Source of the DNA: Gammaproteobacteria bacterium
GTDB lineage: Bacteria; Pseudomonadota; Gammaproteobacteria; Ga0077536
Assembly: GCA_021773835.1 (NCBI GenBank)
Contig: JAJFJQ010000032.1
Location: 61,635-125,634, forward strand
Reading direction: 5' to 3'
Length of the DNA: 64,000 nucleotides
The notes under the pieces were generated by a model. That model did no database searches. It saw only the letters and a list, made by a program, of their open reading frames with translations, and was not told where the DNA came from. Positions 18,498-27,628 of the stretch are shown one piece after another. Each line of letters begins with the position of its first letter. Within the stretch, counting starts at the first letter, position 1. The translations under genes and the position numbers were made by a program.

Positions 18498-19316
18498 CTA
18501 TTGAGCGGCAACCAAAAGCTCGCCTTGCCCATTACAGGCGATATCGCCGGCGATCCGGCGAAATGCCTGCACCGATCGTAGCCTCGTGTACGCTTTACGG
18601 TTGATGTTGCGAATGTGATCCAACAACAGCGCGGAAAACGCCAAGGGGAACGTGCCGCACTCGTTAAACGTTGCCAGCATCTTAGTCGGTTCATGCTTGA
18701 GCATTATTGTCCCCCGTCGCATCCCAACGCCGATCCCCGGTGCAGCGTGCCCGGTTAAGACGATGGTCCCGGCTATCATGTTACTGCCGCAGTAACTATC
18801 TGCATCGCCGTTGACTATGAGTAAGCCGCGACGCATCCGCTCGCCGGCCCGCATGCCAACCGATTTTCCGATGCAGATAACACCATCCCGCATACCTAGG
18901 GCCGCGTGGGGTAACGCGCCGCCAGTAAAGTCACCGCTATTGCCACTCACCTCTATAGTGCCCCCGCGCATACCGCTGCCCAGATAATCACCGCAGTTGC
19001 CGAGAACCTGAATCTCACCGCCGCTCATGCGCGCGCCGATCTCGTGTCCCGCGGTGCCTTTAATTCGGATCCGTCCATGATCCATGCCGGACCCAATTCG
19101 ATGTAACTTTTTGGTGACGTCATGAAACTCGAGTACATCATCCGGGATCGAGTGGATCTCAAATAGATCGCCAAGTGCAATCCGCCGTTTTCCTTGCGCA
19201 AGCCGCGTACGACGGACTGCGTCAATCGATTTGCCGCCAACGCCCGCAGGCGAAACGGTACTCAGATCCAAGTCAAAAGCGGGTTCTTCAACAAGGCGTA
19301 GCGATAGGCCCGTCAT
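18498..19316 (-). CDS. fhcC: Formyltransferase/hydrolase complex subunit C
   Basis: A 272-residue protein with the repeating G-x-G-M-x-x-G-x-I beta-helix of FwdC/FhcC. Successive turns include IGARMSGGEIQVLG, LGSGMRGGTIEVSG, AGERMRRGLLIVNG and IGVGMRRGTIML. In the Fhc complex it scaffolds subunits A, B and D, which hydrolyse formyl-methanofuran and return free formate. Its ATG overlaps the fhcD stop (ATGA), so the two are co-translated. The domain also occurs in glutamate synthase, but size and neighbours fix the assignment. Confidence 0.93.
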   Translation of the reverse strand: MTGLSLRLVEEPAFDLDLSTVSPAGVGGKSIDAVRRTRLAQGKRRIALGDLFEIHSIPDDVLEFHDVTKKLHRIGSGMDHGRIRIKGTAGHEIGARMSGGEIQVLGNCGDYLGSGMRGGTIEVSGNSGDFTGGALPHAALGMRDGVICIGKSVGMRAGERMRRGLLIVNGDADSYCGSNMIAGTIVLTGHAAPGIGVGMRRGTIMLKHEPTKMLATFNECGTFPLAFSALLLDHIRNINRKAYTRLRSVQAFRRIAGDIACNGQGELLVAAQ

Positions 19317-20209
19317 CTTAGAATCTCTCGTAATTTGAAATGATACGGACCGAGATTGCCACCGTAGTTACCAGCGCTGATACCAATGATGCCGCGTTTT
19401 TGGCCAGCAACACACGCGGCCCTCACGCCGGCGGCGGTCGCGCGGATGATCGATGCGGCATCCAAGCCATCGATTACGATTTCGAGTACGGCGCCGACAT
19501 CGCTGCGTAATTTGGAATCGACCAAACCTTTAAGCGTTGGGCAGAAAAGATCATTGGTCGACGCAGGCAGGGCTTTATATTTAGATCCCACCTTCGACCC
19601 GGATCTCACGACCCCACCCGGGAAGGGCATTATTACGTTTGGAACGCGGCGCATCGCCGTAATTGCGCGTTCACTCGCCGCCAATGCTTGTTCTTGCGTT
19701 TCTGCCAGAATGATGAAGTTGCCGCCACCAATGGCCTTGATTACGCGCGCATCCTCCTCACACACGAATTCACCATCCATCACCGGTACACGCCAAAAGC
19801 GGGTGTTACCAAGCTTCTTGGAGATCTGATAACCGTCTCCGAAGTAGCGCAGATTTTTTCCGAGTGCGATCGGATCACCGTCGTCGAGACCCGAATAACA
19901 CGCCGTTGTCGGACAGGTGAGGACACATTGCCCGACGCGATTTTGAATCTGCTTACCCAATTCCTTAGTGCTCATGGAAAACATCAACACGGATATCCCC
20001 GGGCGACCGTCTGGCGTCTCATTGGGCTTTAACACCCGCTCAATGCCCGCCTCACAACCGCAGGCGATCACCGATGTAGCGAATCCCGTCATCGCCCGAC
20101 CGGCGTGGTCTGCCCAGGTGTCGTTTGCTGCAGTGATGATTATCCGCGTGGCCTTCATCGGGAAGGCCTCAGCGAAAGTATTCTCGATGCTCACGCCGTT
20201 AATCTTCAT
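19313..20209 (-). CDS. fhcD: Formylmethanofuran:H4MPT formyltransferase
   Basis: A 298-residue protein matching Ftr/FhcD over its length. The N-terminal MKINGVSIENTFAEAFPMKATRIIITA, the cysteine-containing CPTTACYSGLD, and FPGGVVRSGSKVGSKYKAL are characteristic. It moves the formyl group from H4MPT to methanofuran within the FhcABCD complex, the formate-producing step of formaldehyde oxidation in methylotrophs. It overlaps both neighbours by four bases (fhcA before, fhcC after), a tight translational coupling that favours equal stoichiometry. Confidence 0.95.
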   Translation of the reverse strand: MKINGVSIENTFAEAFPMKATRIIITAANDTWADHAGRAMTGFATSVIACGCEAGIERVLKPNETPDGRPGISVLMFSMSTKELGKQIQNRVGQCVLTCPTTACYSGLDDGDPIALGKNLRYFGDGYQISKKLGNTRFWRVPVMDGEFVCEEDARVIKAIGGGNFIILAETQEQALAASERAITAMRRVPNVIMPFPGGVVRSGSKVGSKYKALPASTNDLFCPTLKGLVDSKLRSDVGAVLEIVIDGLDAASIIRATAAGVRAACVAGQKRGIIGISAGNYGGNLGPYHFKLREILR

Positions 20210-21870
20210 GCTCTGCGTCGTGCTCGGTGGATCTTGAGTTTGCCCCGGCCGTGATCGCGGATTTCGTCGTCGCTAACCATCATGCGGTCTTTTTTCATGG
20301 TCATGTAACGGTCGAAATATTGCTCGATCTCGGCCTCAATCGTGGGATTGAAATCCACACGGGCCACATGTGTCGTACCAATTGGTTCGTCACACACCTT
20401 ACCTTTTTGTACGACCAGCCTACCGCCTTTAAAAACATACTCCGCATTTGAGAACATGCGCTCGTAGTTGGGATGCACACGATAGACGGCGATATCGGCG
20501 TCTGCTCCAGGGGCGAGATGTCCCTTGTTTCTCAGTCCAAGCGATTTTGCTGGAGCAGCGCGGGTGATGATCGCGATTTCGTACAAGCTATATTCACGCT
20601 TTAGCGCCGCGAGGTGGCTCGCGTTAGCCGCATCGCTGTTGATCGTCGCGAGCATGTCGTTACGAAAGCTTCGGTCGGCCAACAACCGGATCAAGTGTGG
20701 GTAGCTCGTGAAAGGCGCGCCGTTTGGATGGTCGGTAGTCAAAAATATCCGCCATGGGTCATCGACCAGCAGAAATAATTCAAGGCCGATTGCCCATTGC
20801 AACGCGTTGACGAAGTTTTTGTCTTTATAGCGAAATGGCACCACGCCGCAGCCGGCATCGCATTCGATGTCCATACCGACCCATTTTTTCGGATCAGCGA
20901 ATATATGGCCGGCGTATTGCTGCATGCTGTCACCTGATTCGGTGACAGTTTGTCCAAACATCACCTGTCCGACATCGACGGAGATATTGGGATTGGCATT
21001 GATGATTTCCGCAATGGGCGCGGCGCCTGACGAAAAATTTCGATCGCCTTCAAGGCCGTAGCTATGGAATTGAAGATGCGTGAGATGTGCAGCAATCCCA
21101 TCAAGACCACGGATCATATCGAGCGTGCTATGCATATTTCCCGGCACACCGAGATTGCAACCATGGATGTGTAGCGGATGCGTGAGGCCTAAGGACTGAA
21201 CTCCCTGTGCTAGCGCTTTTAGTATCTGACGTGGCGTGACTTGGTAGGCTTCGTTTTTCTCATCGAGGTCAAGTTTTCGCTGGTTAAACTTGAATGCGTT
21301 GATGCCGCCAGGGTTGACGACTTTGATAGCAAGCGCTTGCGCCGAAGTTAAGGTCCAAGCGATGTAATCGCGCACTTGCTCCTCATCGGCCTTTCGCGCC
21401 AGCATGCGTAAAAGGTAATCATCGTTGCCGAGCAAGGCATAGGCGCCCTTGTCGACGATCGGCGTATCGGCCATTTCCATATGTGCCTGGCGTGCGTTGA
21501 CCGGCAGCATGGCCGGTTCAAAGCAGGCGGTGTAACCCATTTCGGCGTAGCGGTAGCCGGCGGTTAAGGTCGACGGCGCGGCGTGGCCGCAGCCCATGCG
21601 CGGATGGCGGCCCCGTGCAACGAGGTCGCGGTCGTGGTCTTCGGGCAGTAGCATGCGCGCGATATTGACTTTGCCGCCGCCGATATGGGTGTGGATATCG
21701 ATCCCACCGGCCATGGCGGCGCAACCTCTAACATCGATGGTTTTATCCGCTGCTCGGATATTCGTTGGCGGCTCGGCAATGCGACCGTCGCGGATGAAGA
21801 TATCTTGGGTCTTCCCGTCAACCCCGTTGGTCGGGTCGTACACCTTAGCGCCGCGCAATCGGGTTAGCAT
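20206..21870 (-). CDS. fhcA: Formyltransferase/hydrolase complex subunit A (amidohydrolase)
   Basis: A 554-residue amidohydrolase-fold protein of the FwdA/FhcA family. The zinc-site opening is GIDIHTHIGGGKVN (near residue 57), followed by the histidine motif HPLHIHGCNLG and THLQFHSYGLEG. TTDHPNGAPF carries the conserved late Asp. It hydrolyses formyl-methanofuran to formate. Its stop overlaps fhcD (ATGA), and it is 39 bases after fhcB. Length and all motifs agree with functional enzymes. Confidence 0.94.
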   Translation of the reverse strand: MLTRLRGAKVYDPTNGVDGKTQDIFIRDGRIAEPPTNIRAADKTIDVRGCAAMAGGIDIHTHIGGGKVNIARMLLPEDHDRDLVARGRHPRMGCGHAAPSTLTAGYRYAEMGYTACFEPAMLPVNARQAHMEMADTPIVDKGAYALLGNDDYLLRMLARKADEEQVRDYIAWTLTSAQALAIKVVNPGGINAFKFNQRKLDLDEKNEAYQVTPRQILKALAQGVQSLGLTHPLHIHGCNLGVPGNMHSTLDMIRGLDGIAAHLTHLQFHSYGLEGDRNFSSGAAPIAEIINANPNISVDVGQVMFGQTVTESGDSMQQYAGHIFADPKKWVGMDIECDAGCGVVPFRYKDKNFVNALQWAIGLELFLLVDDPWRIFLTTDHPNGAPFTSYPHLIRLLADRSFRNDMLATINSDAANASHLAALKREYSLYEIAIITRAAPAKSLGLRNKGHLAPGADADIAVYRVHPNYERMFSNAEYVFKGGRLVVQKGKVCDEPIGTTHVARVDFNPTIEAEIEQYFDRYMTMKKDRMMVSDDEIRDHGRGKLKIHRARRRA

Positions 21871-21909
21871 CGTCCGCCCTTGAAATAGTTATGACATTGA
21901 CTGCGCAAC

Positions 21910-23196
21910 TTACAACTGCCCGACAATCGAATGGATTATCTTACGTACACTAGGTGACGACGAGGAACGAACTTGGTCGAGCCGAATCGTTACTACTGAG
22001 TCTGTGCGGATCATCGCGCCCGCATGGTCGACCCCTGGAACGCCGACCGGAATGAACACATCTGCGTTCGAACTCTGTTCAGCTTGGTTTGGTGCAATGA
22101 TAATTCGCTTGATCCCAGGATTGGTCGCAGGTGGTGCGGCGTTTCCAATGGCATCTATCCAAACCAATGTATCAATCGCATCATGCTCAAGTAGCGCACT
22201 CGTTCGATACTGGACGGGGTCGTAATCAATCGTTTTTCCAGCAAACGAGACGTGCAGCGGATAACCGGTGAGCCAGGCACAGACATTGGCTGCGCTCATG
22301 CCGCCGTTGTCGCCACCAAGTGCGAGACCGGCGGCCCGTTGTGTTTTGTTTAAATCATCGATAATGCGGGTGATCGACTGGATCGTGAGGTCCGCCTGAG
22401 TTCCATGAAGGTGTGCAGGGGCCCAGACGAAAACCGGATAGTCTGCTTCTTTGATCGCACGGCCTAGTGTTTCGATTTCGGTCATCGAAGCCTGAGCAAC
22501 TCGACGCGCCTTAAGCGCTCGGCCAGCGATACTGGCTCGAAGCGCCGCCATGAACTCGAACACGCGGGTCACGTCGCAGTTAATACCTTCGATCATGCAG
22601 GCTTTCGTCGATTTCGGTGCGACCGATTGATCGCCGACAAAGTACGCGCGGCGTGGTTTGGACTGTGCCAAGTGTAGTGTTTGTTTGGGCGCAAGAAAGC
22701 GCCGCACAAAATTTTCGTAGTGGTTGACGAGATCTGCGCCGACAATGACGACGAGGTCTGATCGGTTACGTAGCTCGGCTAAGGTGGTCATATACCAACC
22801 TTTGGATTGCATGACGCGCATACCACCGTCGAAACCTGCTGAGTTCCCGTGGTCGACAATGGCTTTTGATTTTTCTGCTAGGTGAACGGCCTCACGGATC
22901 CCTTCGACGTCCGTGCCAAGTCCGCTGATAAAGGGCCGTTGCGCACGGCGCAATAGTTTGGCCGCCGCGGCGATAGCCGCGGTTTGACTGACCCGTTTAC
23001 CGTTTATCCTCGGGAATTCGACAGTCGCTTCGCGTTCGAAGCCTAGCTTTGCCTGGCGACAGCCGTTGTCGGTTACGGCTATGTTGCCCTTAGAAACGGA
23101 GAGTGAAAGGTCGTCGCACAGGAGCGAGCAGAACGGACAAGCCACGTTCTGCAGGTGCTTGGGTCTGTTGGATCCGGAATTAAGTGGCTTCGACAC
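21910..23196 (-). CDS. fhcB: Formyltransferase/hydrolase complex subunit B
   Basis: A 428-residue protein related to the molybdopterin subunit FwdB but shorter, as in methylotrophic bacteria where the subunit has lost the redox role. It keeps ACPFCSLLCDD near the N-terminus and the Rossmann-like segments LVVIVGADLVNHYENF and DTLVWIDAIGNAAPP. The Mo/W-ligating Cys/Sec region of archaeal FwdB is not evident. It is the first gene of a six-gene minus-strand run (fhcB-A-D-C, then the formate dehydrogenase pair). The region upstream is shared with the divergent beta-RFAP synthase gene. Confidence 0.9.
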   Translation of the reverse strand: MSKPLNSGSNRPKHLQNVACPFCSLLCDDLSLSVSKGNIAVTDNGCRQAKLGFEREATVEFPRINGKRVSQTAAIAAAAKLLRRAQRPFISGLGTDVEGIREAVHLAEKSKAIVDHGNSAGFDGGMRVMQSKGWYMTTLAELRNRSDLVVIVGADLVNHYENFVRRFLAPKQTLHLAQSKPRRAYFVGDQSVAPKSTKACMIEGINCDVTRVFEFMAALRASIAGRALKARRVAQASMTEIETLGRAIKEADYPVFVWAPAHLHGTQADLTIQSITRIIDDLNKTQRAAGLALGGDNGGMSAANVCAWLTGYPLHVSFAGKTIDYDPVQYRTSALLEHDAIDTLVWIDAIGNAAPPATNPGIKRIIIAPNQAEQSSNADVFIPVGVPGVDHAGAMIRTDSVVTIRLDQVRSSSSPSVRKIIHSIVGQL

Positions 23197-23293
23197 AATA
23201 CCCGTTGTGAGTCATTCTGATTAGAAAATGTGACGTCAACCTGGCGCGCTCCCGGCAACCGCGACAGACGTCGGTAACTTAGCACAACGGATA

Positions 23294-23307
23294 GTAGTGC
23301 ACACTAC
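23294..23307. promoter_or_regulatory. Inverted repeat in the fhcB/mptG divergent promoter region
   Basis: GTAGTG at 23294-23299 and CACTAC at 23302-23307 form a perfect six-base inverted repeat with a two-base spacer, about midway between the two divergent starts. Its size and position suit a dimeric regulator, but it matches no operator I know. Confidence 0.35.
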
Positions 23308-23344
23308 CTATGCGACAATCATTGGTTACACTATCGCAAGGTGA

Positions 23345-23380
23345 CAAAAAACAGCCCAAGCGTCCTTGCGACGATTGGGC
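23345..23380 (-). terminator. Terminator-like hairpin in the leader region of fhcB
   Basis: GCCCAAGCGTC and GACGATTGGGC (23354-23380) form a stem with one G-A mismatch and a five-base loop. On the minus strand it is followed by a T-rich run (23345-23350), the form of an intrinsic terminator or attenuator. No gene ends upstream of it in that direction, and it lies about 150 bases before the fhcB start. Confidence 0.4.
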
Positions 23381-23405
23381 ATTAAATGAGGACCTCGCTA
23401 GCGTA

Positions 23406-24404
23406 ATGAATGACTCGTCCCGGCGCATTGCTGTTGAATCGTGTGCACGACTGCACCTTGGCTTCGTCGATCTAAATGGCAACCTTGGCCGCAGATTTGG
23501 CAGCCTCGGTCTCGCGCTGAAAGGCTTTTCGACACAGGTAACCGCAGAAACCTCAAGCGGCTTCAACATCGAAGGCGATGACTCGGCACGAGCGCAGGAT
23601 TACGCACTCAGGATATTGCGGGGCTTTGGATTACCACGCCGGCTCCAGCTATCGGTCAAAAGTACGATTCCCGTACATGCAGGGCTTGGCTCCGGTACGC
23701 AATTGGCGCTCGGTGTTGCCACGGCGCTTGCCGAAATGTTTGGTCTGGACGGCAAGCTGCCGGAGCTCGCCGCCCTCACCGGTCGCGGTCAACGTTCGGG
23801 CATCGGTATCGGTGTATTCGAGACTGGCGGCTTTGTGTTTGACGGTGGGCACGCATCCACTACGGTGGTGCCGCCGGTGCTCGCCCGTTTCGAATTCCCC
23901 AAATCCTGGTGTGTGATTCTTATCCGTGACGTGACTCATCAGGGTCTCAGTGGTGCGGCGGAAGTAAATGCATTTGAATCCATCAAGCCAATGGACGAAG
24001 ACCTCGCGGGGGCGCTGTGTCGGCGCACACTGCTGGGTGTGTTTCCGGCACTTATAGAACGCGACTTCGCATCATTTAGCGACCATATCGCAACCATCCA
24101 ACGTGCCATCGGAAGTCATTTCGGTGCCTACCAAGGTGGGCAGTTCACGAGTTCGGCGGTGGCGGACGCCGTGCATTGGATCGAACGCACGCACCATGTC
24201 ACCGGTATTGGTCAAACGTCGTGGGGACCAACTGGATTTGCCTTTGTTGAAGGGGAGACTCAAGCACGCCAGATCCTCGAAGCGTTTTCGCATCGTTACG
24301 ACGGCGACGCTAGCCTGCGTTTTTCGATGCATTACGGGCACAACGCCGGGGCATCTATCGTACGCGCGGAGCAGTCAACCGCGGCCACCGTGGCGCGCGT
24401 TTGA
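23406..24404 (+). CDS. mptG: Beta-ribofuranosylaminobenzene 5'-phosphate synthase
   Basis: About 332 residues of the GHMP-kinase-like beta-RFAP synthase family. SCARLHLGFVDLNG opens the domain, PVHAGLGSGTQLALG is the glycine-rich loop, and GQRSGIGIGVFETGGFVFDGG and GQTSWGPTGFAF are strongly conserved. It joins p-aminobenzoate and PRPP with loss of CO2 in the first committed step of tetrahydromethanopterin synthesis. ATG 23406 gives the family's usual N-terminus; an earlier ATG at 23310 would add 32 atypical residues encoded across a hairpin. pabB, 7 kb downstream, could provide the p-aminobenzoate. Confidence 0.9.
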   Translation: MNDSSRRIAVESCARLHLGFVDLNGNLGRRFGSLGLALKGFSTQVTAETSSGFNIEGDDSARAQDYALRILRGFGLPRRLQLSVKSTIPVHAGLGSGTQLALGVATALAEMFGLDGKLPELAALTGRGQRSGIGIGVFETGGFVFDGGHASTTVVPPVLARFEFPKSWCVILIRDVTHQGLSGAAEVNAFESIKPMDEDLAGALCRRTLLGVFPALIERDFASFSDHIATIQRAIGSHFGAYQGGQFTSSAVADAVHWIERTHHVTGIGQTSWGPTGFAFVEGETQARQILEAFSHRYDGDASLRFSMHYGHNAGASIVRAEQSTAATVARV

Positions 24405-24509
24405 GATGCCTGAAACAATCACGCTCATTGGGCCGTCTCCGCTGGATGCATTGGCGTCTTAGATGCCTCGATTCAACCCTGCCATTGTGCGTGGTGTGAT
24501 CGTTCTGGA

Positions 24510-25631
24510 ATGCCGAAATATGTCCTGATCGTCGCTCGCTCTGGACGCCAGCTTGCCGAGGCCGCACGTGCGTGTGGCTACGAGCCGTTGGTAGTCGATT
24601 TTTTCGGTGATATCGAAACTGAAACAGTTTGTCGTGCAAATATCGCACTTAATCCACGCAGTGATCTCAAATTTGACGTCCCGAAATTGGCCGATGCACT
24701 GCGCTCGATATGGTCGCGCTACGGTGCAATGCCACTCGTATGGGGCAGCGGACTGGAATCCCAACCTCATTTACTAGCGGCGCTGGCGCCGCGATGGGAC
24801 ATCAAAGGCTGCTCCGTGGCAACGCTTTTCAGGGTGAACGACCCGCGGGCGTTTGGTCACGCACTAGCAGCGAATGCGATCCGGGCTCCGAAGATCGCGT
24901 CTGGTGCGGTACCGACAAGTGGTCAATGGCTGCTAAAGCAACGCGGCAGTTGTGGGGGGCTAGGCGTCCGCGGCATCGGGATGCGCCGTGTGAGCGGTCA
25001 GCGTGAATATTTTCAGCGCGCAGTCGCCGGAACGCAATTGTCCGCCGCGTTTGTTGCGGCCAAGGGTTCGGTTTCGTTTCTCGGCATCTGCGAAGCGCTA
25101 AATCTGCAATATCATCCACGCTTGCCGTACCGTTTTAGCGGGGCAATTGCTGCGCCGCATTGGCTGGCAAGCTTACGCACCCCATTGACGGAAATAGTGG
25201 AAAAATTGAGCAGCGAGTTCGCACTACGCGGGCTGTGCGGCGTCGATGTCATCGTCGACCGAGGCGCCCGCGTTCATTTGATCGAACTGAACCCGCGGCC
25301 GCCAGCGACTTTCGATTTGCTCGCATCACCTGGCCACGTGTTCGAAGCGCACATGCAAGCCGATACGCCTGCGTATGGACCATTGCCAGAACACGCACAG
25401 GTTCGTGCGATGGCGGTATGTTACGCCGAGCATCCCATCACCGTGACAAATTCGCTAAACTGGCCGGACTATGTAAGCGACCGTCCACAAACAGGCTCAC
25501 GCATACTGCCCGGAATGCCGGTCTGCTCAATATCGGCCGCTGGCGCAACGGTGACGGATACGAGACGGCTACTCGAAGATCGATTGAAGGAATTGCGCAA
25601 TCAGCTACGGAACGAATCCACCATTTTGTGA
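24510..25631 (+). CDS. ATP-grasp ligase of the H4MPT/methanofuran cluster
   Basis: A 373-residue ATP-grasp protein. KYVLIVARSGRQLA forms the N-terminal strand, WLLKQRGSCGGLGVRG is the ATP-grasp lysine and glycine loop, and the metal-binding end motif is HLIELNPRPPATFDL. ATP-grasp enzymes join a carboxylate to an amine. Family members occur in bacterial C1 clusters, where they are presumed to add glutamate or a related group in methanofuran or H4MPT synthesis; archaeal MfnD (tyramine-glutamate ligase) is also ATP-grasp, but I cannot show orthology. It sits between mptG and mch on the same strand, and the C-terminal 70 residues beyond the grasp fold are unassigned. Confidence 0.78.
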   Translation: MPKYVLIVARSGRQLAEAARACGYEPLVVDFFGDIETETVCRANIALNPRSDLKFDVPKLADALRSIWSRYGAMPLVWGSGLESQPHLLAALAPRWDIKGCSVATLFRVNDPRAFGHALAANAIRAPKIASGAVPTSGQWLLKQRGSCGGLGVRGIGMRRVSGQREYFQRAVAGTQLSAAFVAAKGSVSFLGICEALNLQYHPRLPYRFSGAIAAPHWLASLRTPLTEIVEKLSSEFALRGLCGVDVIVDRGARVHLIELNPRPPATFDLLASPGHVFEAHMQADTPAYGPLPEHAQVRAMAVCYAEHPITVTNSLNWPDYVSDRPQTGSRILPGMPVCSISAAGATVTDTRRLLEDRLKELRNQLRNESTIL

Positions 25632-25728
25632 CGTCTAGCGCCGCGGTTTATTTATTCATTCAAATTGCTGCGACCGAAGCCGGCATCGACAAATTTGACG
25701 CACCAGTTACCCGAGGAATCAAATAAAA

Positions 25729-26703
25729 ATGAATGACAGTCGCGCCGATGTCACTATCCTGTCGCTGCCGCTAGTGCAGCAATTGCGCAGCGAACCCGAA
25801 AAATTCCGGGTGAAAGTGATCGCAGATCCCAGTGGAGCACAAATTGTCGATGCGGGGATTTCTGTCCCTGGAGGCATTGAAGCGGGACGTCATATCGGTG
25901 AAATTTGCCTCGGCGGATTGGGCCGGGTAACGCTGAGTTCAAGCGCGACATTCAAGCGTTGGAAATGGCAGGTAAATGTCACCAGTGGCGATCCGGTCAC
26001 GGCCTGCCTTGCCTCGCAATATGCCGGCTGGAGTCTAAGTCATGGGGAAGGGAAGGGCGCCTTTCACGCACTCGGGTCGGGGCCTGCTCGCGCAATTGGC
26101 AGCCGCGAACCTTTATTCGATGAGTTGCACTACCGGGTGCCGGCAAGTGACACCGCGCTGGTGCTTGAGGTTGACCGCCATCCGCCACCCGAAGTGATCG
26201 CCAAGATAATCTCTCGCTGCAACATTGAGCCAAGCCAGCTGACTTTGATTCTAACGCCAACCACTAGCCTAGCAGGGGGTGTACAAATCGTATCTCGGGT
26301 GCTTGAAGTCGCAATGCATAAAGTGCATGAGCTGAAGTTTCCCCTTGAGCAGATCGTCGACGGCGGCGGCAGCGCCCCGATCCCGCCGCCCAGCGCAGAT
26401 TTTATAACGGCGATGGGACGCACAAATGACGCGATATTGTTTGGCGGTCAGGTCCATCTATTTGTCGACTGTGACGACAAAGCAGCTCAGCAGCTTGCCG
26501 CAAAACTACCAAGCTCCGCCTCAGGCGATTTTGGTCAGCCGTTCGCAAAGGTATTCAAGGCATCGGGTTATGACTTCTATAAAATTGACCCGATGTTGTT
26601 TTCACCAGCGCACTGCGCGGTCACCGCGATGAACAGTGGTCGGACGTTTTTTGCCGGAGAATTACGCGAAGATCTCCTTGAGGATTCGTTTGCTAGCGCA
26701 TAG
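25729..26703 (+). CDS. mch: Methenyl-H4MPT cyclohydrolase
   Basis: A 324-residue protein agreeing with Mch over its whole length. [12 protein letters not shown], the conserved [20 protein letters not shown], and [11 protein letters not shown] are family landmarks, and [19 protein letters not shown] closes the protein. It hydrolyses methenyl-H4MPT to formyl-H4MPT, feeding the Fhc complex encoded on the opposite strand. It is followed four bases later by a second ATP-grasp gene. Confidence 0.95.
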   Translation: MNDSRADVTILSLPLVQQLRSEPEKFRVKVIADPSGAQIVDAGISVPGGIEAGRHIGEICLGGLGRVTLSSSATFKRWKWQVNVTSGDPVTACLASQYAGWSLSHGEGKGAFHALGSGPARAIGSREPLFDELHYRVPASDTALVLEVDRHPPPEVIAKIISRCNIEPSQLTLILTPTTSLAGGVQIVSRVLEVAMHKVHELKFPLEQIVDGGGSAPIPPPSADFITAMGRTNDAILFGGQVHLFVDCDDKAAQQLAAKLPSSASGDFGQPFAKVFKASGYDFYKIDPMLFSPAHCAVTAMNSGRTFFAGELREDLLEDSFASA

Positions 26704-26707
26704 CAGG

Positions 26708-27628
26708 ATGGGAGTGGTCGCCAGCAAAGTTGTAATATTCTCGGACGAACCGGGTTGGCACGGCAAGGCCCTGCGCAAAGAAATGGGTGCGCGCGGCATC
26801 GACTCACGGTTTGTCAGCTTATCGCGATGTGCATTCGACCTCGCGCGAGCTCAACCAGAAATTGTGCTTCCCGGGTTTGATCAGTTGCCGGACGCCGCAT
26901 TTGTCCGCGGTGTCGCCGGTGGCAGCCTCGAGGAAATTGTCATACGTCTCGATATATTGCACGCCTTGGCCATGCTTGGTGTACCTGTGTTCAACAATGG
27001 CCGCGCGATCGAGCGTACCGTCGACAAAGCCCTGACCAGTTTCTTACTTCACCAACACGGGATCCCGACGCCGCGGACCTGGGTTTGCGAAGCAATCGAT
27101 CATGCCCGAAATATCGCCAAGCGAGAACTGGACGGTGGTTCGGCACTAGTGATGAAGCCATTATTTGGGTCGCAAGGAAACGGTGTCCTAAAGATTTCGA
27201 GCGTCGACGAATTCGATGCCCACGTGCCGGCCTCGGGGGTCTTCTACCTACAAGAATATCTTCAGTCAGAAGCGGGCGGATTTCGTGATTGGCGGGTGTT
27301 TATCGTTGCTGGTCAAGCGGTTGCGGGCATGCTACGTCGCTCGAATCATTGGGTAACGAATCGCGCACAAGGTGCAGTGTGCGAATCAATCGATCACGAT
27401 GCCGAGTTGTTCGACTTAGCGACTAAGGCTGCGGCGGCGGTCGATGTCGACTACGCGGGGGTTGACCTCATGCACGATGCGAGTGGCAATTGGACCGTTG
27501 GCGAGGTCAACGGTATTCCCGCATGGCAGGGTCTTCAGCGCGTAACGGGGGTCAGCATCACTCGCCACTTGGTCGACGCATTTACCGCAAAAATGACTGA
27601 CGGCCCGGCATTTGCCGAAACCGGTTGA
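26708..27628 (+). CDS. RimK-like ATP-grasp ligase, H4MPT cluster
   Basis: About 306 residues of the RimK/MptN-like ATP-grasp family. The lysine and glycine loop is ALVMKPLFGSQGNGV, the mid-domain reads FYLQEYLQ, DWRVFIVAGQAVAGMLRR, and the end motif is WTVGEVNGIPAWQGLQ. Archaeal relatives (MptN, CofF) add alpha- or gamma-glutamate to cofactors, so addition of a glutamyl or similar tail to H4MPT is the likely role. The start is ATG 26708, just after the mch stop; GTG 26714 is an alternative. The stop overlaps the next gene by four bases (TTGA). Confidence 0.82.
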   Translation: MGVVASKVVIFSDEPGWHGKALRKEMGARGIDSRFVSLSRCAFDLARAQPEIVLPGFDQLPDAAFVRGVAGGSLEEIVIRLDILHALAMLGVPVFNNGRAIERTVDKALTSFLLHQHGIPTPRTWVCEAIDHARNIAKRELDGGSALVMKPLFGSQGNGVLKISSVDEFDAHVPASGVFYLQEYLQSEAGGFRDWRVFIVAGQAVAGMLRRSNHWVTNRAQGAVCESIDHDAELFDLATKAAAAVDVDYAGVDLMHDASGNWTVGEVNGIPAWQGLQRVTGVSITRHLVDAFTAKMTDGPAFAETG

